Of a DNA stretch of 25,089 nt, positions 6,914 to 13,631 are shown one piece after another; the first letter of the stretch is position 1; the number at the start of each line of letters is the position of its first letter. A program made the translations under genes and the position numbers. The stretch comes from a virus: positions 9,773-34,861 of the IMG/VR virus record IMGVR_UViG_3300002231_000541; one strand, given 5' to 3'. The notes under the pieces are model-generated. The model was not told the DNA's origin and searched no databases. It was given only the letters and a program-made list of their open reading frames with translations.

Positions 6914-9250
6914 ATGGGTGGACTAGCTGGGCATATGAGTCATCTATATGACAACCCTCGCCTAACATTTTCAGAGATTAAGAGTATTCTCCAAGATGCT
7001 GCCGAAGGAAACCTAGAAGGGACCGAAAAAACGGACGGCCAGAATCTGTATATTTCTTTTTCTGTTCCTAAGCAGGAATTAGAGTTTGCTGATGGTGGTG
7101 CCAAGGCTGCTCGCAATAAAACTAACATTAAAGCTGGTGGTATGAACGCTCGACAGTTGGCGGACAAATTTTCGTTCAATAAAGCTTTAAAAGCCTCCTT
7201 TTCTCAAGCGCTTCGGAACTTTGGCGATGTAGTCAAGTCCTTCCCGCGAGATAAGCAAATAGAAATATTTGGCCCAGACACCAATATATATTACAACGCC
7301 GAGATCATCAATCCAGATACGGCGAATGTTATCAATTATGATTCTAAACTTGTATCCATCCACCGAGGCGGTGGGGCCGAATTTGATAAAGAAACTGGCG
7401 CGCCAGTACAAGTTGAAATCACTGACCCCGAGACTGGCGAAGTAATCACTGGTCCAAAAGATGTCTCTAGGCACGCACAAATGCTTTCTGATGTTTTAGA
7501 CGACGTGCAACAAGACTTATCCAACAATAAATTTAAAATTGAAATGGATGCTATTTTTAATCTCAAGGCTCTTGAAGATAAGACTGCTTTACAGAATGCA
7601 CTCAATACAATAGAATCTCAACTTTCAAGCGAAGGGATTTCCGACAGCCAAATGGTGATCGAATATATCATGGCTCGTATTCTCTCCATCCTACAGGAAG
7701 AAGGTTTGAGTCTAGATGAGGAAACTGAAAAACTAATCTTGAAAAGAATTCTTTTATCCAACCCCTCTTATCGATCTGCGTATGGGTATGATAAGATGCC
7801 TAAAGAACTTGATCCTCGTACTATTTTAAAAAACGCAAGTGCAAAAGATAAAAATAGAGTAATTTATCTTCTTAAAAACTCTAAAGAGATTTTAGCGAAA
7901 GCCATCGAACCTATTGAGGAAGCTATTCATGACTTTTCGGTGGAGATGCTCCGAGGCTTAGAAAGTCTATTTATCCTAGATAATAAGAAAGAAACTGAAA
8001 GGTTGAAGGGAGAAGTATCCAAAGCTATCGCAGCTATTGAAGCTTCAGGCCATGAGGGCGCCCTTGAGATCTTACAGAAGCAAATGAACAAGCTCAAAAG
8101 TGTGGAAAATGTCTCTACTGCTGCTGAAGGTTTTGTATTTGACCACGATGGATGGTCATACAAGTTTACAGGAAACTTTGCACCCATTAATCAAATTCTG
8201 GGGCTTTTTAAGTATGGCAGAGCAGGCATTCCTCCTTTGGAAAAAATAAACGAAGAAGTAAAAGCTGATGACAAGTATGTGGTTCTCATTCCTGGAGGCT
8301 TTAAGCCTCCTCACAAGGGACATTACGCACTACTAGAAAACTATGCTAAGATGCCCAGCGTCGAGGCTGTAGTCGTTTTCACCGGACACAAGCCTCGCGA
8401 GGGAGTCACTCGGGAAATGTCAGAACAATTATTTGAGTTATACGGAGGCCTCTCTGATAAAGTTATGTTCATAGAAGACAGCAAACCTATGGGCGCGGCC
8501 TTTGAAAAACTTGGCGAACAAGATTTTGTAAACCAATTTAGCCAGGACGCAGTATTCACCCTGGGGTGTGGAGATAAAGGAAAAGACGCGGCAAGAGCTA
8601 TAATGTTTGAAGAATGGTGGAATAAAAATGAAGACAAAAACCTCCTTAATGTCAGGGTCGGAAATATTGGCGCCTGTCCGGCTCAAATTTCAGATACTGG
8701 CTCTCCTCTATCCGCATCTATGATGAGAAAAGCTGCAAGAGAGGGGGATGATACAACCCTAGAAGCCCACATTCCTCAAGGAGTTGACGTTGGCTCCGTT
8801 AAGCGAATCTTACCTTCATCATTGGCTGAAATGATTTTTGATATTATTGAAGAAGTTACATCAGAAAAGCAAAGAAAGTGGGCATGTGCACAGATTGATG
8901 ACCCGGATGAACTTACGCGAAAGCAAGCCAAAGAGTTTTGTTCCGCTGATCTAGAAGAATATAGAACCATCAATTATAGTATGGGTGAACCCCCTAAGAA
9001 GTCACCAAAAAAGAAAAAGACATATAATGAACCAGGAGTTCATAGTGATTACAGACCCGATAAAAAAGAGGCACCTTCGAGAGAAGAGAGAGAAGATGAG
9101 TTCGACCCTCTTGAGGAGTTGTCTGCCATGAGTGCAGGAGCCGTTTCCGGACCTGGGTCTAAAAACAAAGATGAAGAAGAAGAGACCTTGATTAGAGAAT
9201 ATATCCGAGGCATCAAAATTAAAACGAAGATAAGAACAAAAGCAAACTAA
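6914..9250 (+). CDS. Fusion of ligase-like covalent nucleotidyltransferase and HxGH nucleotidyltransferase (778 aa)
   Basis: AAGGA precedes ATG 6914. Residues 39-42 read KTDG inside EKTDGQNLYISF, matching motif I (KxDG, lysine nucleophile) of ATP/NAD-dependent ligases and capping enzymes. YYNAEIINPD (~126-135) resembles motif III, EGFVF (405-409) motif IV and YKF (416-418) motif V. The gap between motifs I and IV is unusually long and holds a helical insertion (~185-395). A second module (~455-640) has the PGGFKPPHKGHYALL signature, with HKGH at 467-470, and LSASMMRKA (599-607), like the HxGH and ISSTxxR motifs of NMNAT/cytidylyltransferase enzymes. The C-terminus has a KQRKWACAQ helix, a charged Pro/Lys linker and LIREYIRGIKIK. 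Likely activity: nucleotidyl transfer by both modules; the true substrates (RNA or DNA end, NMN, sugar or other phosphate) are unknown. Confidence 0.7.
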   Translation: MGGLAGHMSHLYDNPRLTFSEIKSILQDAAEGNLEGTEKTDGQNLYISFSVPKQELEFADGGAKAARNKTNIKAGGMNARQLADKFSFNKALKASFSQALRNFGDVVKSFPRDKQIEIFGPDTNIYYNAEIINPDTANVINYDSKLVSIHRGGGAEFDKETGAPVQVEITDPETGEVITGPKDVSRHAQMLSDVLDDVQQDLSNNKFKIEMDAIFNLKALEDKTALQNALNTIESQLSSEGISDSQMVIEYIMARILSILQEEGLSLDEETEKLILKRILLSNPSYRSAYGYDKMPKELDPRTILKNASAKDKNRVIYLLKNSKEILAKAIEPIEEAIHDFSVEMLRGLESLFILDNKKETERLKGEVSKAIAAIEASGHEGALEILQKQMNKLKSVENVSTAAEGFVFDHDGWSYKFTGNFAPINQILGLFKYGRAGIPPLEKINEEVKADDKYVVLIPGGFKPPHKGHYALLENYAKMPSVEAVVVFTGHKPREGVTREMSEQLFELYGGLSDKVMFIEDSKPMGAAFEKLGEQDFVNQFSQDAVFTLGCGDKGKDAARAIMFEEWWNKNEDKNLLNVRVGNIGACPAQISDTGSPLSASMMRKAAREGDDTTLEAHIPQGVDVGSVKRILPSSLAEMIFDIIEEVTSEKQRKWACAQIDDPDELTRKQAKEFCSADLEEYRTINYSMGEPPKKSPKKKKTYNEPGVHSDYRPDKKEAPSREEREDEFDPLEELSAMSAGAVSGPGSKNKDEEEETLIREYIRGIKIKTKIRTKAN

Positions 9251-9277
9251 TTATAACATATACTGGAGATGTACTTC

Positions 9278-10150
9278 ATGACAAGCAGGCAAGATATCCT
9301 AGAAGAACAATTATTGCGTGAAAATATCCGCAAAGCCATTAGAATCGTTAAAGATAAACACCAAAAGCAAGAACAATACGTGCGCTCTATTGTGAACACC
9401 CTTCTTAAGGAAGCCACCGTTACCAAATATGAATATACTTCACTAAACCTGCTGGCTCACTTTATCAAAGAAGTAGTGGGAGACCCTTCAAGGCCCGACA
9501 GTTCACCTGCGTTCAAGGACGCTTATACTGATCTAACTTCTAGTCACGAAGATAGAGAGCTTTTTGTTGAGTATGTTTTAGATTTTGCTAACGAAGATTT
9601 TAAGACTATCGATGCTGATAAAGAACCTCAATCTCTAGGCCAAAGTTTCATTGATAATGGGTTTCAAGACGAAGAAGAAGTCGAAATGGAAGAAGAGCCT
9701 GAAGAGGATGAGGTAATTACTGTTAGCATCGGAGATCTCGAAGACCAGGGTGGAGATTTGGCTTATGAACCTGAAGAAGAAGTCGAAGAGGAAGAGGTAT
9801 TTACACTTGGAGAAGATGCTGAAGAAATTGAAGCGGAAGAAGGGAACTCTGGTATTCGAAAATATAGTAGAGAAGCCTACAAGAGAATAGGTCCTCCCCT
9901 AAGAAGATACTACGGTCAAGTACAAAAAGACAGTAAATTAAAGAAGCCAGTAGCCATTGATGGAAAAGAATATGGCCCTGGTGAATTATCAGAAAGAGAC
10001 TTATTTCAAATTTATCTTAAGAAGAATTTGTTGCTTTGGTCTGAAAGATATGAGGATGAATATTTCGATAAAGCTCCAGATGTCGACGTAGACATTCAAT
10101 CAGGCGCAGAAATGGAAAGTGAAGAAAAGGTAGACCTCTTTGAATTATAG
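9278..10150 (+). CDS. Acidic phage protein of unknown function (290 aa)
   Basis: Two starts compete: ATG 9269 overlaps the GGAG at 9264-9267, so the properly spaced ATG 9278 is preferred. The N-terminus has an amphipathic helix (LEEQLLRENIRKAIRIVKDK) like the C-terminal helix of the preceding fusion protein. Residues ~130-190 are extremely acidic (runs of Glu and Asp), the remainder is mixed helix, with RKYSREAYKRIGPP and YLKKNLLLWSERYEDE near the C-terminus. No family is recognised. Acidic, helical proteins in this setting often act as scaffold or assembly factors, but that is inference. It is the last gene of the late-type block; a promoter lies just after its stop. Confidence 0.6.
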   Translation: MTSRQDILEEQLLRENIRKAIRIVKDKHQKQEQYVRSIVNTLLKEATVTKYEYTSLNLLAHFIKEVVGDPSRPDSSPAFKDAYTDLTSSHEDRELFVEYVLDFANEDFKTIDADKEPQSLGQSFIDNGFQDEEEVEMEEEPEEDEVITVSIGDLEDQGGDLAYEPEEEVEEEEVFTLGEDAEEIEAEEGNSGIRKYSREAYKRIGPPLRRYYGQVQKDSKLKKPVAIDGKEYGPGELSERDLFQIYLKKNLLLWSERYEDEYFDKAPDVDVDIQSGAEMESEEKVDLFEL

Positions 10151-10170
10151 AAATATTTTCAGTTTTTTAC

Positions 10171-10199
10171 TTGACAAGATTCCGTTTTAATGTTATTAA
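10171..10199 (+). promoter_or_regulatory. Sigma70-type promoter ahead of the HTH gene
   Basis: TTGACA at 10171-10176, 17 bases, then TATTAA at 10194-10199 (four of six matches to TATAAT). It is in the gap after the acidic protein and points at the HTH gene (10299) through the A/T-rich repeat region. A consensus TATAAT also occurs at 10203-10208 but at too long a spacing from this -35 box. Confidence 0.55.
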
Positions 10200-10205
10200 T
10201 TATAT

Positions 10206-10290
10206 AATCATCACGCTAATCATACTAATCATACTTAATACACTAAACATACTAATTATTAATCACTCTAAATAAACTAATCACTATAAT
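10206..10290 (+). repeat. Iteron-like imperfect direct repeats (AATCATACT family)
   Basis: About nine imperfect copies of a 9-10-base unit follow each other: AATCATCACGCT, AATCATACT twice, AATACACTAAACATACT, AATTATT, AATCACTCT, AAATAAACT, AATCACTAT and AATATATCATT. The stretch is strongly A/T-rich and noncoding in all frames. It lies between a promoter and the gene of a Fis-type DNA-binding protein, which makes an operator array or a replication-related iteron array plausible; neither is proven. Confidence 0.55.
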
Positions 10291-10298
10291 ATATCATT

Positions 10299-10658
10299 AT
10301 GCCTAATTGGAAAAGAAAAAATAACTATAATGGTAAAAATAAAGATTATAGTATTACAAATAAACTTAGAAGCGAGCAAAAATCTAATGTCGAATTTGAA
10401 ATAATGCTTAACAATTTGACATTAGAAGAAGTTATTGCGCTCAAATTAGAACTAGCTACAAAAGCCATAGCAAATAGGCTTTATGGTGTCCCGATTTGGC
10501 ACTCTTTATTAAATATTGTCCAGGAGGCCGTCTTTAAATACGCCCTTTCTGCAACCAGGACTCAAGCAGAGGCTATGAGATTTCTTGGATTAAAAGAAGA
10601 ATCCTTCCATCTACTCAATAAAAAGTACGATGTGGAGGATTTTTTTCTTGACAAATGA
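10299..10658 (+). CDS. Fis-type helix-turn-helix DNA-binding protein (119 aa)
   Basis: ATG 10299 begins MPNWKRKNNYNGKNKDYSIT; no strong ribosome site is seen just upstream. The C-terminal third holds a Fis/NtrC-type HTH: SATRTQAEAMRFLGLKEESF followed by HLLNKKY, with the usual spacing of helix, Gly turn (FLGL) and recognition helix. The middle (LTLEEVIALKLELATKAIAN) is helical and could mediate dimerisation, as in Fis. It is likely to be a phage transcription or nucleoid-type regulator, and the direct repeats upstream are candidate binding sites (autoregulation, inferred). A perfect promoter for the next transcription unit overlaps its last codons (10648-10676). Confidence 0.7.
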   Translation: MPNWKRKNNYNGKNKDYSITNKLRSEQKSNVEFEIMLNNLTLEEVIALKLELATKAIANRLYGVPIWHSLLNIVQEAVFKYALSATRTQAEAMRFLGLKEESFHLLNKKYDVEDFFLDK

Positions 10659-10676
10659 GTCCTAAATTACTATAAT
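10648..10676 (+). promoter_or_regulatory. Perfect consensus sigma70 promoter
   Basis: TTGACA at 10648-10653 and TATAAT at 10671-10676 with exactly 17 bases between. The -35 box lies in the 3' end of the HTH gene. Transcription would begin near 10683 and run through a roughly 190-base leader before the next clear gene. Confidence 0.8.
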
Positions 10677-10682
10677 ATAGGT

Positions 10683-10870
10683 AGAGACAAAAAGGAATAG
10701 AAGAAGAGGCGAGGGTTATATTTAAACATAAAGGTTCATTACCTCTAACGAACCTTGGGATCAAGGAGGATCGGCTATATGATGATGGAAAGTTTTTTCA
10801 CCTCCCAAATTACAGAGAGATTAAGATGCTGGCAATCTGAGCAAACCAGCGCTCCCTCATTTTTTTTATT
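10683..10870 (+). ncRNA. Candidate structured leader or small RNA
   Basis: Downstream of a perfect promoter there is no recognisable gene until about 10877-10904. The stretch holds an inverted repeat AAGGTTC (10731-10737) / GAACCTT (10750-10756) with a 12-base loop, a strong AAGGAGG (10763-10769), a CACCTCC (10798-10804) able to pair with it, a GCTGG/CCAGC stem (10828-10850) and a run of eight T (10860-10867). This could be an attenuated leader, a ribosome-site switch or a small phage RNA ending at the T run. All of this is inferred from the sequence pattern only. Confidence 0.3.
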
Positions 10871-10907
10871 TGTAGCATGTTACATAAAGATTTTAAGGAT
10901 ATTATGA
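10779..10907 (+). CDS. Possible 42-aa leader peptide
   Basis: The AAGGAGG at 10763-10769 is nine bases ahead of three consecutive ATG codons starting at 10779. The frame is open for 42 residues (MMMESFFTSQITERLRCWQS...) and its TGA (10905-10907) overlaps ATG 10904 of the next gene as ATGA. The sequence does not resemble any family, and the frame covers a hairpin plus T run, so it may be a non-protein leader instead. The strong ribosome site is the main support. Confidence 0.3.
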   Translation: MMMESFFTSQITERLRCWQSEQTSAPSFFLFVACYIKILRIL

Positions 10908-11146
10908 CACCCGACGAAGTAATAGAACTTGCATATTCAGAATTTGGAAAGAGCTTTGACGCTGCAGATGAGTTTAATATAAAAATTGGTAGCGACGATG
11001 GCGGCCGAACTTTAGATTTAATGATCAATGGCGAAGATAATGCCAATTTCTTAAGGCAGGAAGTTCCACCAAATTATAATGGATTTAGAACAGTGATCAT
11101 ATATAGATATGAGCCATTGTATGAGGTCGGTAGCGGAGAATTCTAG
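10877..11146 (+). CDS. Small unknown phage protein (80-89 aa)
   Basis: The first ATG in frame is at 10877 without a ribosome site. ATG 10904 (MTPDEVIELAYSEFGKS...) overlaps the stop of the possible leader peptide and has AAGGAT just before it, so the shorter form of 80 residues is an equally good start. The product is acidic with alternating helix and strand (DEFNIKIGSDDGGRTLDLMI, FRTVIIYRYEPLYEV); no domain is recognised. It probably forms an operon with the metallophosphoesterase, whose GTG start lies two bases after this stop. Confidence 0.6.
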   Translation: MLHKDFKDIMTPDEVIELAYSEFGKSFDAADEFNIKIGSDDGGRTLDLMINGEDNANFLRQEVPPNYNGFRTVIIYRYEPLYEVGSGEF

Positions 11147-11147
11147 T

Positions 11148-11813
11148 GTGAAAAGATTGGTGATATCAGATACTCATATAGGTTCAAGGTTTTCTCGTAA
11201 AGAGGAGATATACGAACTCTTAGTAGAGAAAGAATATGATCAACTGATATTGAACGGCGACATAATAGAATTCTTAAAAGTTCCCACATTCTCTAAGGTC
11301 GCCCTAGAAATCTTCAAAGTAGCCAAAAATAAAGCAAAAGAAGTTATCTACATCATTGGCAATCATGACGTTGCAATGAGCAGTTTTGTAGATCAAGATT
11401 TTGAAAATATTAAATTTGTATCGGAATACTGTTTTACGGAAGGCGATCGAAAGTTTAGAATTGAACACGGTGACAAGTACGAGACTGGCATAGTCCACCA
11501 CAGAGCCTTGATGAGTATCATATCATCTTTTCAGAACGCGTTGGAAAAAATACTTGATGTTGATTTATCGACATGGTTTGCTAATCTGAATATAAATAAG
11601 AGAAAAATTAAAAGATTGTGGGATATTATAGACTTGAACATGGACGTTGATGTCCTAGTTGTTGGGCATACACACATGCCCGAAGCTGTAATTTGGATCG
11701 ATGAAGACGAAAAAATAAAAACCTATGTGAATTGTGGAGATTGGGTTCAGCATGCCACTTATGTCGAAATTACTGATGGCGTAATTCGCTTAAGGAACTT
11801 TTTAAAAAAATAA
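11148..11813 (+). CDS. Calcineurin-like metallophosphoesterase, LpxH/YfcE-like (222 aa)
   Basis: GTG 11148 is chosen because GGAGA lies about ten bases upstream and the fold begins at once with VKRLVISDTHIG; an ATG at 11109 would overlap the previous gene by 38 bases. All five metallophosphoesterase motifs are present in order: DTH (SDTHIG), GDIIEF, GNHDVA, EHGDKYE and GHTHMPE. These bind two metal ions and hydrolyse phosphomonoesters, diesters or pyrophosphates. A helical insertion (~120-170) precedes the last motif, as in LpxH-like enzymes that cleave UDP-diacylglucosamine. Substrate is uncertain: lipid A precursor, cyclic nucleotide or nucleic-acid ends. It is followed by a membrane hydroxylase gene, so a lipid or envelope role is possible. 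Confidence 0.85.
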   Translation: MKRLVISDTHIGSRFSRKEEIYELLVEKEYDQLILNGDIIEFLKVPTFSKVALEIFKVAKNKAKEVIYIIGNHDVAMSSFVDQDFENIKFVSEYCFTEGDRKFRIEHGDKYETGIVHHRALMSIISSFQNALEKILDVDLSTWFANLNINKRKIKRLWDIIDLNMDVDVLVVGHTHMPEAVIWIDEDEKIKTYVNCGDWVQHATYVEITDGVIRLRNFLKK

Positions 11814-11866
11814 TATTTAAAAAAGACTATTTTTAATATAGTTATAAGAGCACGGTGGTAATATTA

Positions 11867-12301
11867 ATGGTTTTTGCGTTGTTGGCAGTGGTAGGATTCT
11901 TTTTCACATCTCTCTTATTCTATTTGAATCATAGGTTTGTAGGTCACGGTCGCCTAGGAAAGTGGCCCTTGTTAAAATATATACGCAAGATGCACATGAT
12001 TCACCATCGTAACGACTACAATGAAAAAAGAAATGATCACCTTCTTTTGCCCATAGGCGCTAAGGCGTTATTCTTGTTGGCATTTTTATTAATTTGTTTA
12101 ATATCTTTTCCTTTTGCTCTAGGATGCCTCGCTTATTCCCTCTACTATGAGTGGTTACATTATAGGATGCACAACGATGGTCAAGAAGGAATGTGTTCAA
12201 AGCACCACTTTATTCATCACCGTAAGTCAGCCCGACATAATTTTTCTGGTACAATGCCCTTTATTGATAAGATATTTGGAACCCACTTAGAAAATACTTG
12301 A
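11867..12301 (+). CDS. Fatty acid hydroxylase/sterol desaturase-family membrane protein (144 aa)
   Basis: ATG 11867 has GGTGG about eight bases upstream; GTG 11855 would add four residues. The protein has two hydrophobic regions (residues 2-20 and 66-92) flanking histidine boxes typical of the di-iron fatty acid hydroxylase superfamily: HRFVGH (22-27), HMIHH (43-47), HYRMH (98-102) and HHFIHH (113-118), with a final RHNF. Bacterial relatives include beta-carotene hydroxylase (CrtZ)-like and lipid hydroxylases of similar small size. It would act in the inner membrane on a lipid or carotenoid, using O2. Such a gene in a phage is unusual and would be an auxiliary metabolic gene; the actual substrate is unknown. 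A consensus promoter begins inside its last codons. Confidence 0.8.
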   Translation: MVFALLAVVGFFFTSLLFYLNHRFVGHGRLGKWPLLKYIRKMHMIHHRNDYNEKRNDHLLLPIGAKALFLLAFLLICLISFPFALGCLAYSLYYEWLHYRMHNDGQEGMCSKHHFIHHRKSARHNFSGTMPFIDKIFGTHLENT

Positions 12302-12326
12302 CAACGAGGCCAGGAAAGGTTATAAT
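12298..12326 (+). promoter_or_regulatory. Perfect consensus sigma70 promoter before tRNA and clpP-like gene
   Basis: TTGACA at 12298-12303 and TATAAT at 12321-12326, spacing 17. The tRNA-Arg gene starts only 11 bases after the -10 box, so the primary transcript starts almost at the tRNA 5' end. Confidence 0.8.
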
Positions 12327-12336
12327 AATAATATAA

Positions 12337-12414
12337 GCCTTCGTAGCTCAACAGGATAGAGCAATCGGCCTTCTAAGCCGAGGGTTGCGCGTTCGAGTCG
12401 TGCCGAGGGTGCCA
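12337..12414 (+). tRNA. tRNA-Arg (anticodon TCT), CCA encoded
   Basis: A complete cloverleaf can be drawn: acceptor GCCTTCG/CGAGGGT (with two G-U pairs), D stem GCTC/GAGC, anticodon stem TCGGC/GCCGA around loop CTTCTAA with anticodon TCT, variable GGGTT and T stem GCGCG/CGTGC with loop TTCGAGT. It ends in G-CCA. It reads AGA (and AGG) codons, which are common in the genes of this window, in line with the usual role of phage tRNAs in matching codon demand. It has one extra base between D stem and anticodon stem (AA). It is directly followed by the ribosome site of the ClpP-like gene. Confidence 0.92.
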
Positions 12415-12429
12415 CATTAAGGAGAAAAA

Positions 12430-13041
12430 ATGAAAGATATCTATTGGGCCTCTATCCCCACAACAATTTGCGGTGGAGAGCTGGATAATACAAAATATGA
12501 TGACAATAACCGTGTAGAGACAAAACATAATAAAGTATATTTTTATTCTGAAGTTTCACGAGGTAAAAACCTCCAATTAAATTTGGCAATCAGACAGCTT
12601 GAGGCCGATCTTTTGCATGGGGCAAATATTACCGGAGGGGATCCCCGCTCTATCTTTTTACACATCAATTCCTATGGAGGATCAGTTTTTGCTGGATTTT
12701 CTTCTGTAGATTATATTACAAGCTGCAAAGTACCGGTAACTTCGGTTATTGATGGCTGTGCAGCTTCAGCAGCAACGATTATGAGCGTCACAGCCAACCA
12801 TAGACAGATGAATAAGCATGCCTATATGCTTATTCACCAACTTTCTTCGGGAATGTGGGGCAAGTATCATGCTATGCAAGATAAGATGGAAAATTGTGAT
12901 CGATTTATGAAAATGATTATCGATATTTATGAAGAGCATACTAAAATTCCTAAAAAAGAGTTGAGCAAAATTCTCAAGCACGATCTTTGGTGGGATGCAG
13001 ATACATGCCTGAAATACGGCTTAATTGATGAAATTATTTAA
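12430..13041 (+). CDS. clpP: ClpP-like serine protease (203 aa)
   Basis: AAGGAG sits seven bases before ATG 12430. The protein has the ClpP/crotonase fold signatures: HINSYGGSVFAGF (~78-90, oxyanion strand), DGCAASAATIM with the catalytic Ser at 113, MLIHQLSSG with catalytic His 136, and HDLWWDADTCLKYGLIDEI with candidate Asp 185. The length matches ClpP (about 200). An N-terminal extension of ~35 residues (GGELDNTKYDDNN) is unlike the cellular enzyme. Phage ClpP homologues are known from marine T4-like phages; they may work with host ClpX/A or as head-maturation-type proteases. Its gene is in a unit with tRNA-Arg; the 3' end overlaps a small membrane protein gene. Confidence 0.88.
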   Translation: MKDIYWASIPTTICGGELDNTKYDDNNRVETKHNKVYFYSEVSRGKNLQLNLAIRQLEADLLHGANITGGDPRSIFLHINSYGGSVFAGFSSVDYITSCKVPVTSVIDGCAASAATIMSVTANHRQMNKHAYMLIHQLSSGMWGKYHAMQDKMENCDRFMKMIIDIYEEHTKIPKKELSKILKHDLWWDADTCLKYGLIDEII

Positions 13042-13204
13042 AAAATTTATAAAATCATACCTTGCTTTTGGTTTGGGAGTCGTCTTCGGAGCCTCTATAT
13101 CAACCATTGTGACTTATTCTATTATGATGTTCGCTTATGGAGCACCAGATGCAGTGAAGGTATTACAAATTAGACAATGTTTAGAGGAGAAAATAAATGA
13201 GTAA
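13028..13204 (+). CDS. Small single-pass membrane protein (58 aa)
   Basis: ATG 13028 overlaps the end of the ClpP-like gene and the frame runs to TAA 13202-13204, overlapping the next gene by eight bases. A basic start (MKLFKKFIKSY) is followed by one hydrophobic helix (about residues 12-38, LAFGLGVVFGASISTIVTYS) and a short polar tail ending IRQCLEEKINE. The shape is that of a membrane-anchored small phage protein (holin-, spanin- or exclusion-type), but no family is recognised. There is no strong ribosome site, so coupling with clpP translation is likely. Confidence 0.55.
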   Translation: MKLFKKFIKSYLAFGLGVVFGASISTIVTYSIMMFAYGAPDAVKVLQIRQCLEEKINE

Positions 13205-13631
13205 AACGATCATGGTATCTGGAGGCTTTGACCCTATTCACGTAGGACATATCCGAATGATTATAGAAGCCGGCCAATATGGAGATGTCATCGTAGTTGC
13301 CAATTCTGATGAATGGTTGTATCGCAAAAAAGGATATGTATTTATGGGATTCAATGAAAGAAAAGAAATTTTAATGGCCCTCAAGGGGGTTGTAGAAGTT
13401 GTGCCAGTTGATGATGAAGACGGCACCGTCTGTGAAGCTCTTCGCCGCGAACGTCCTGATTATTTTGCAAATGGGGGCGATAGAACCACCCAAAATACTC
13501 CCGAACAGGCTGTATGTGAAGAGTTAGGAATTCAAATGCTGTGGAACATGGGCGGCCAAAAAATCCAATCATCTTCAGATCTTGTGCGAACATCTAGAGA
13601 CACTGCACTAGAGATAGGAGATACAGAATGA
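13197..13631 (+). CDS. RfaE/HldE-type sugar-phosphate nucleotidyltransferase (144 aa)
   Basis: AGAGGAG lies ahead of ATG 13197. The protein is one complete cytidylyltransferase-like domain: GGFDPIHVGH (residues 9-18; HxGH catalytic signature), VVANSDEWLYRKKG, FMGFNERKEILMAL, YFANGGDR and SSSDLVR near the C-terminus (equivalent to ISSTxxR). The length and order match the C-terminal domain of HldE/RfaE, which adenylylates heptose-1-phosphate for LPS, and also TagD-type glycerol-phosphate enzymes. The KGGD-type motif (here NGGD) favours the RfaE side. It probably activates a sugar or polyol phosphate in the cytoplasm and may feed the glycan genes downstream; the substrate is not determined by sequence alone. 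Confidence 0.82.
   Translation: MSKTIMVSGGFDPIHVGHIRMIIEAGQYGDVIVVANSDEWLYRKKGYVFMGFNERKEILMALKGVVEVVPVDDEDGTVCEALRRERPDYFANGGDRTTQNTPEQAVCEELGIQMLWNMGGQKIQSSSDLVRTSRDTALEIGDTE

Noticed and set aside
10206-10290. CRISPR array
   Set aside because: Units are only 9-10 bases, imperfect and without spacers.
10828-10867. Rho-independent terminator
   Set aside because: The GCTGG/CCAGC stem is only five pairs with a 13-base loop and the T run begins nine bases after the stem, so I do not call it a terminator; it is mentioned as part of the leader candidate.
11824-11845. ACTAT/ATAGT inverted repeat before the hydroxylase gene
   Set aside because: Five A/T-rich pairs are expected by chance in such a region.
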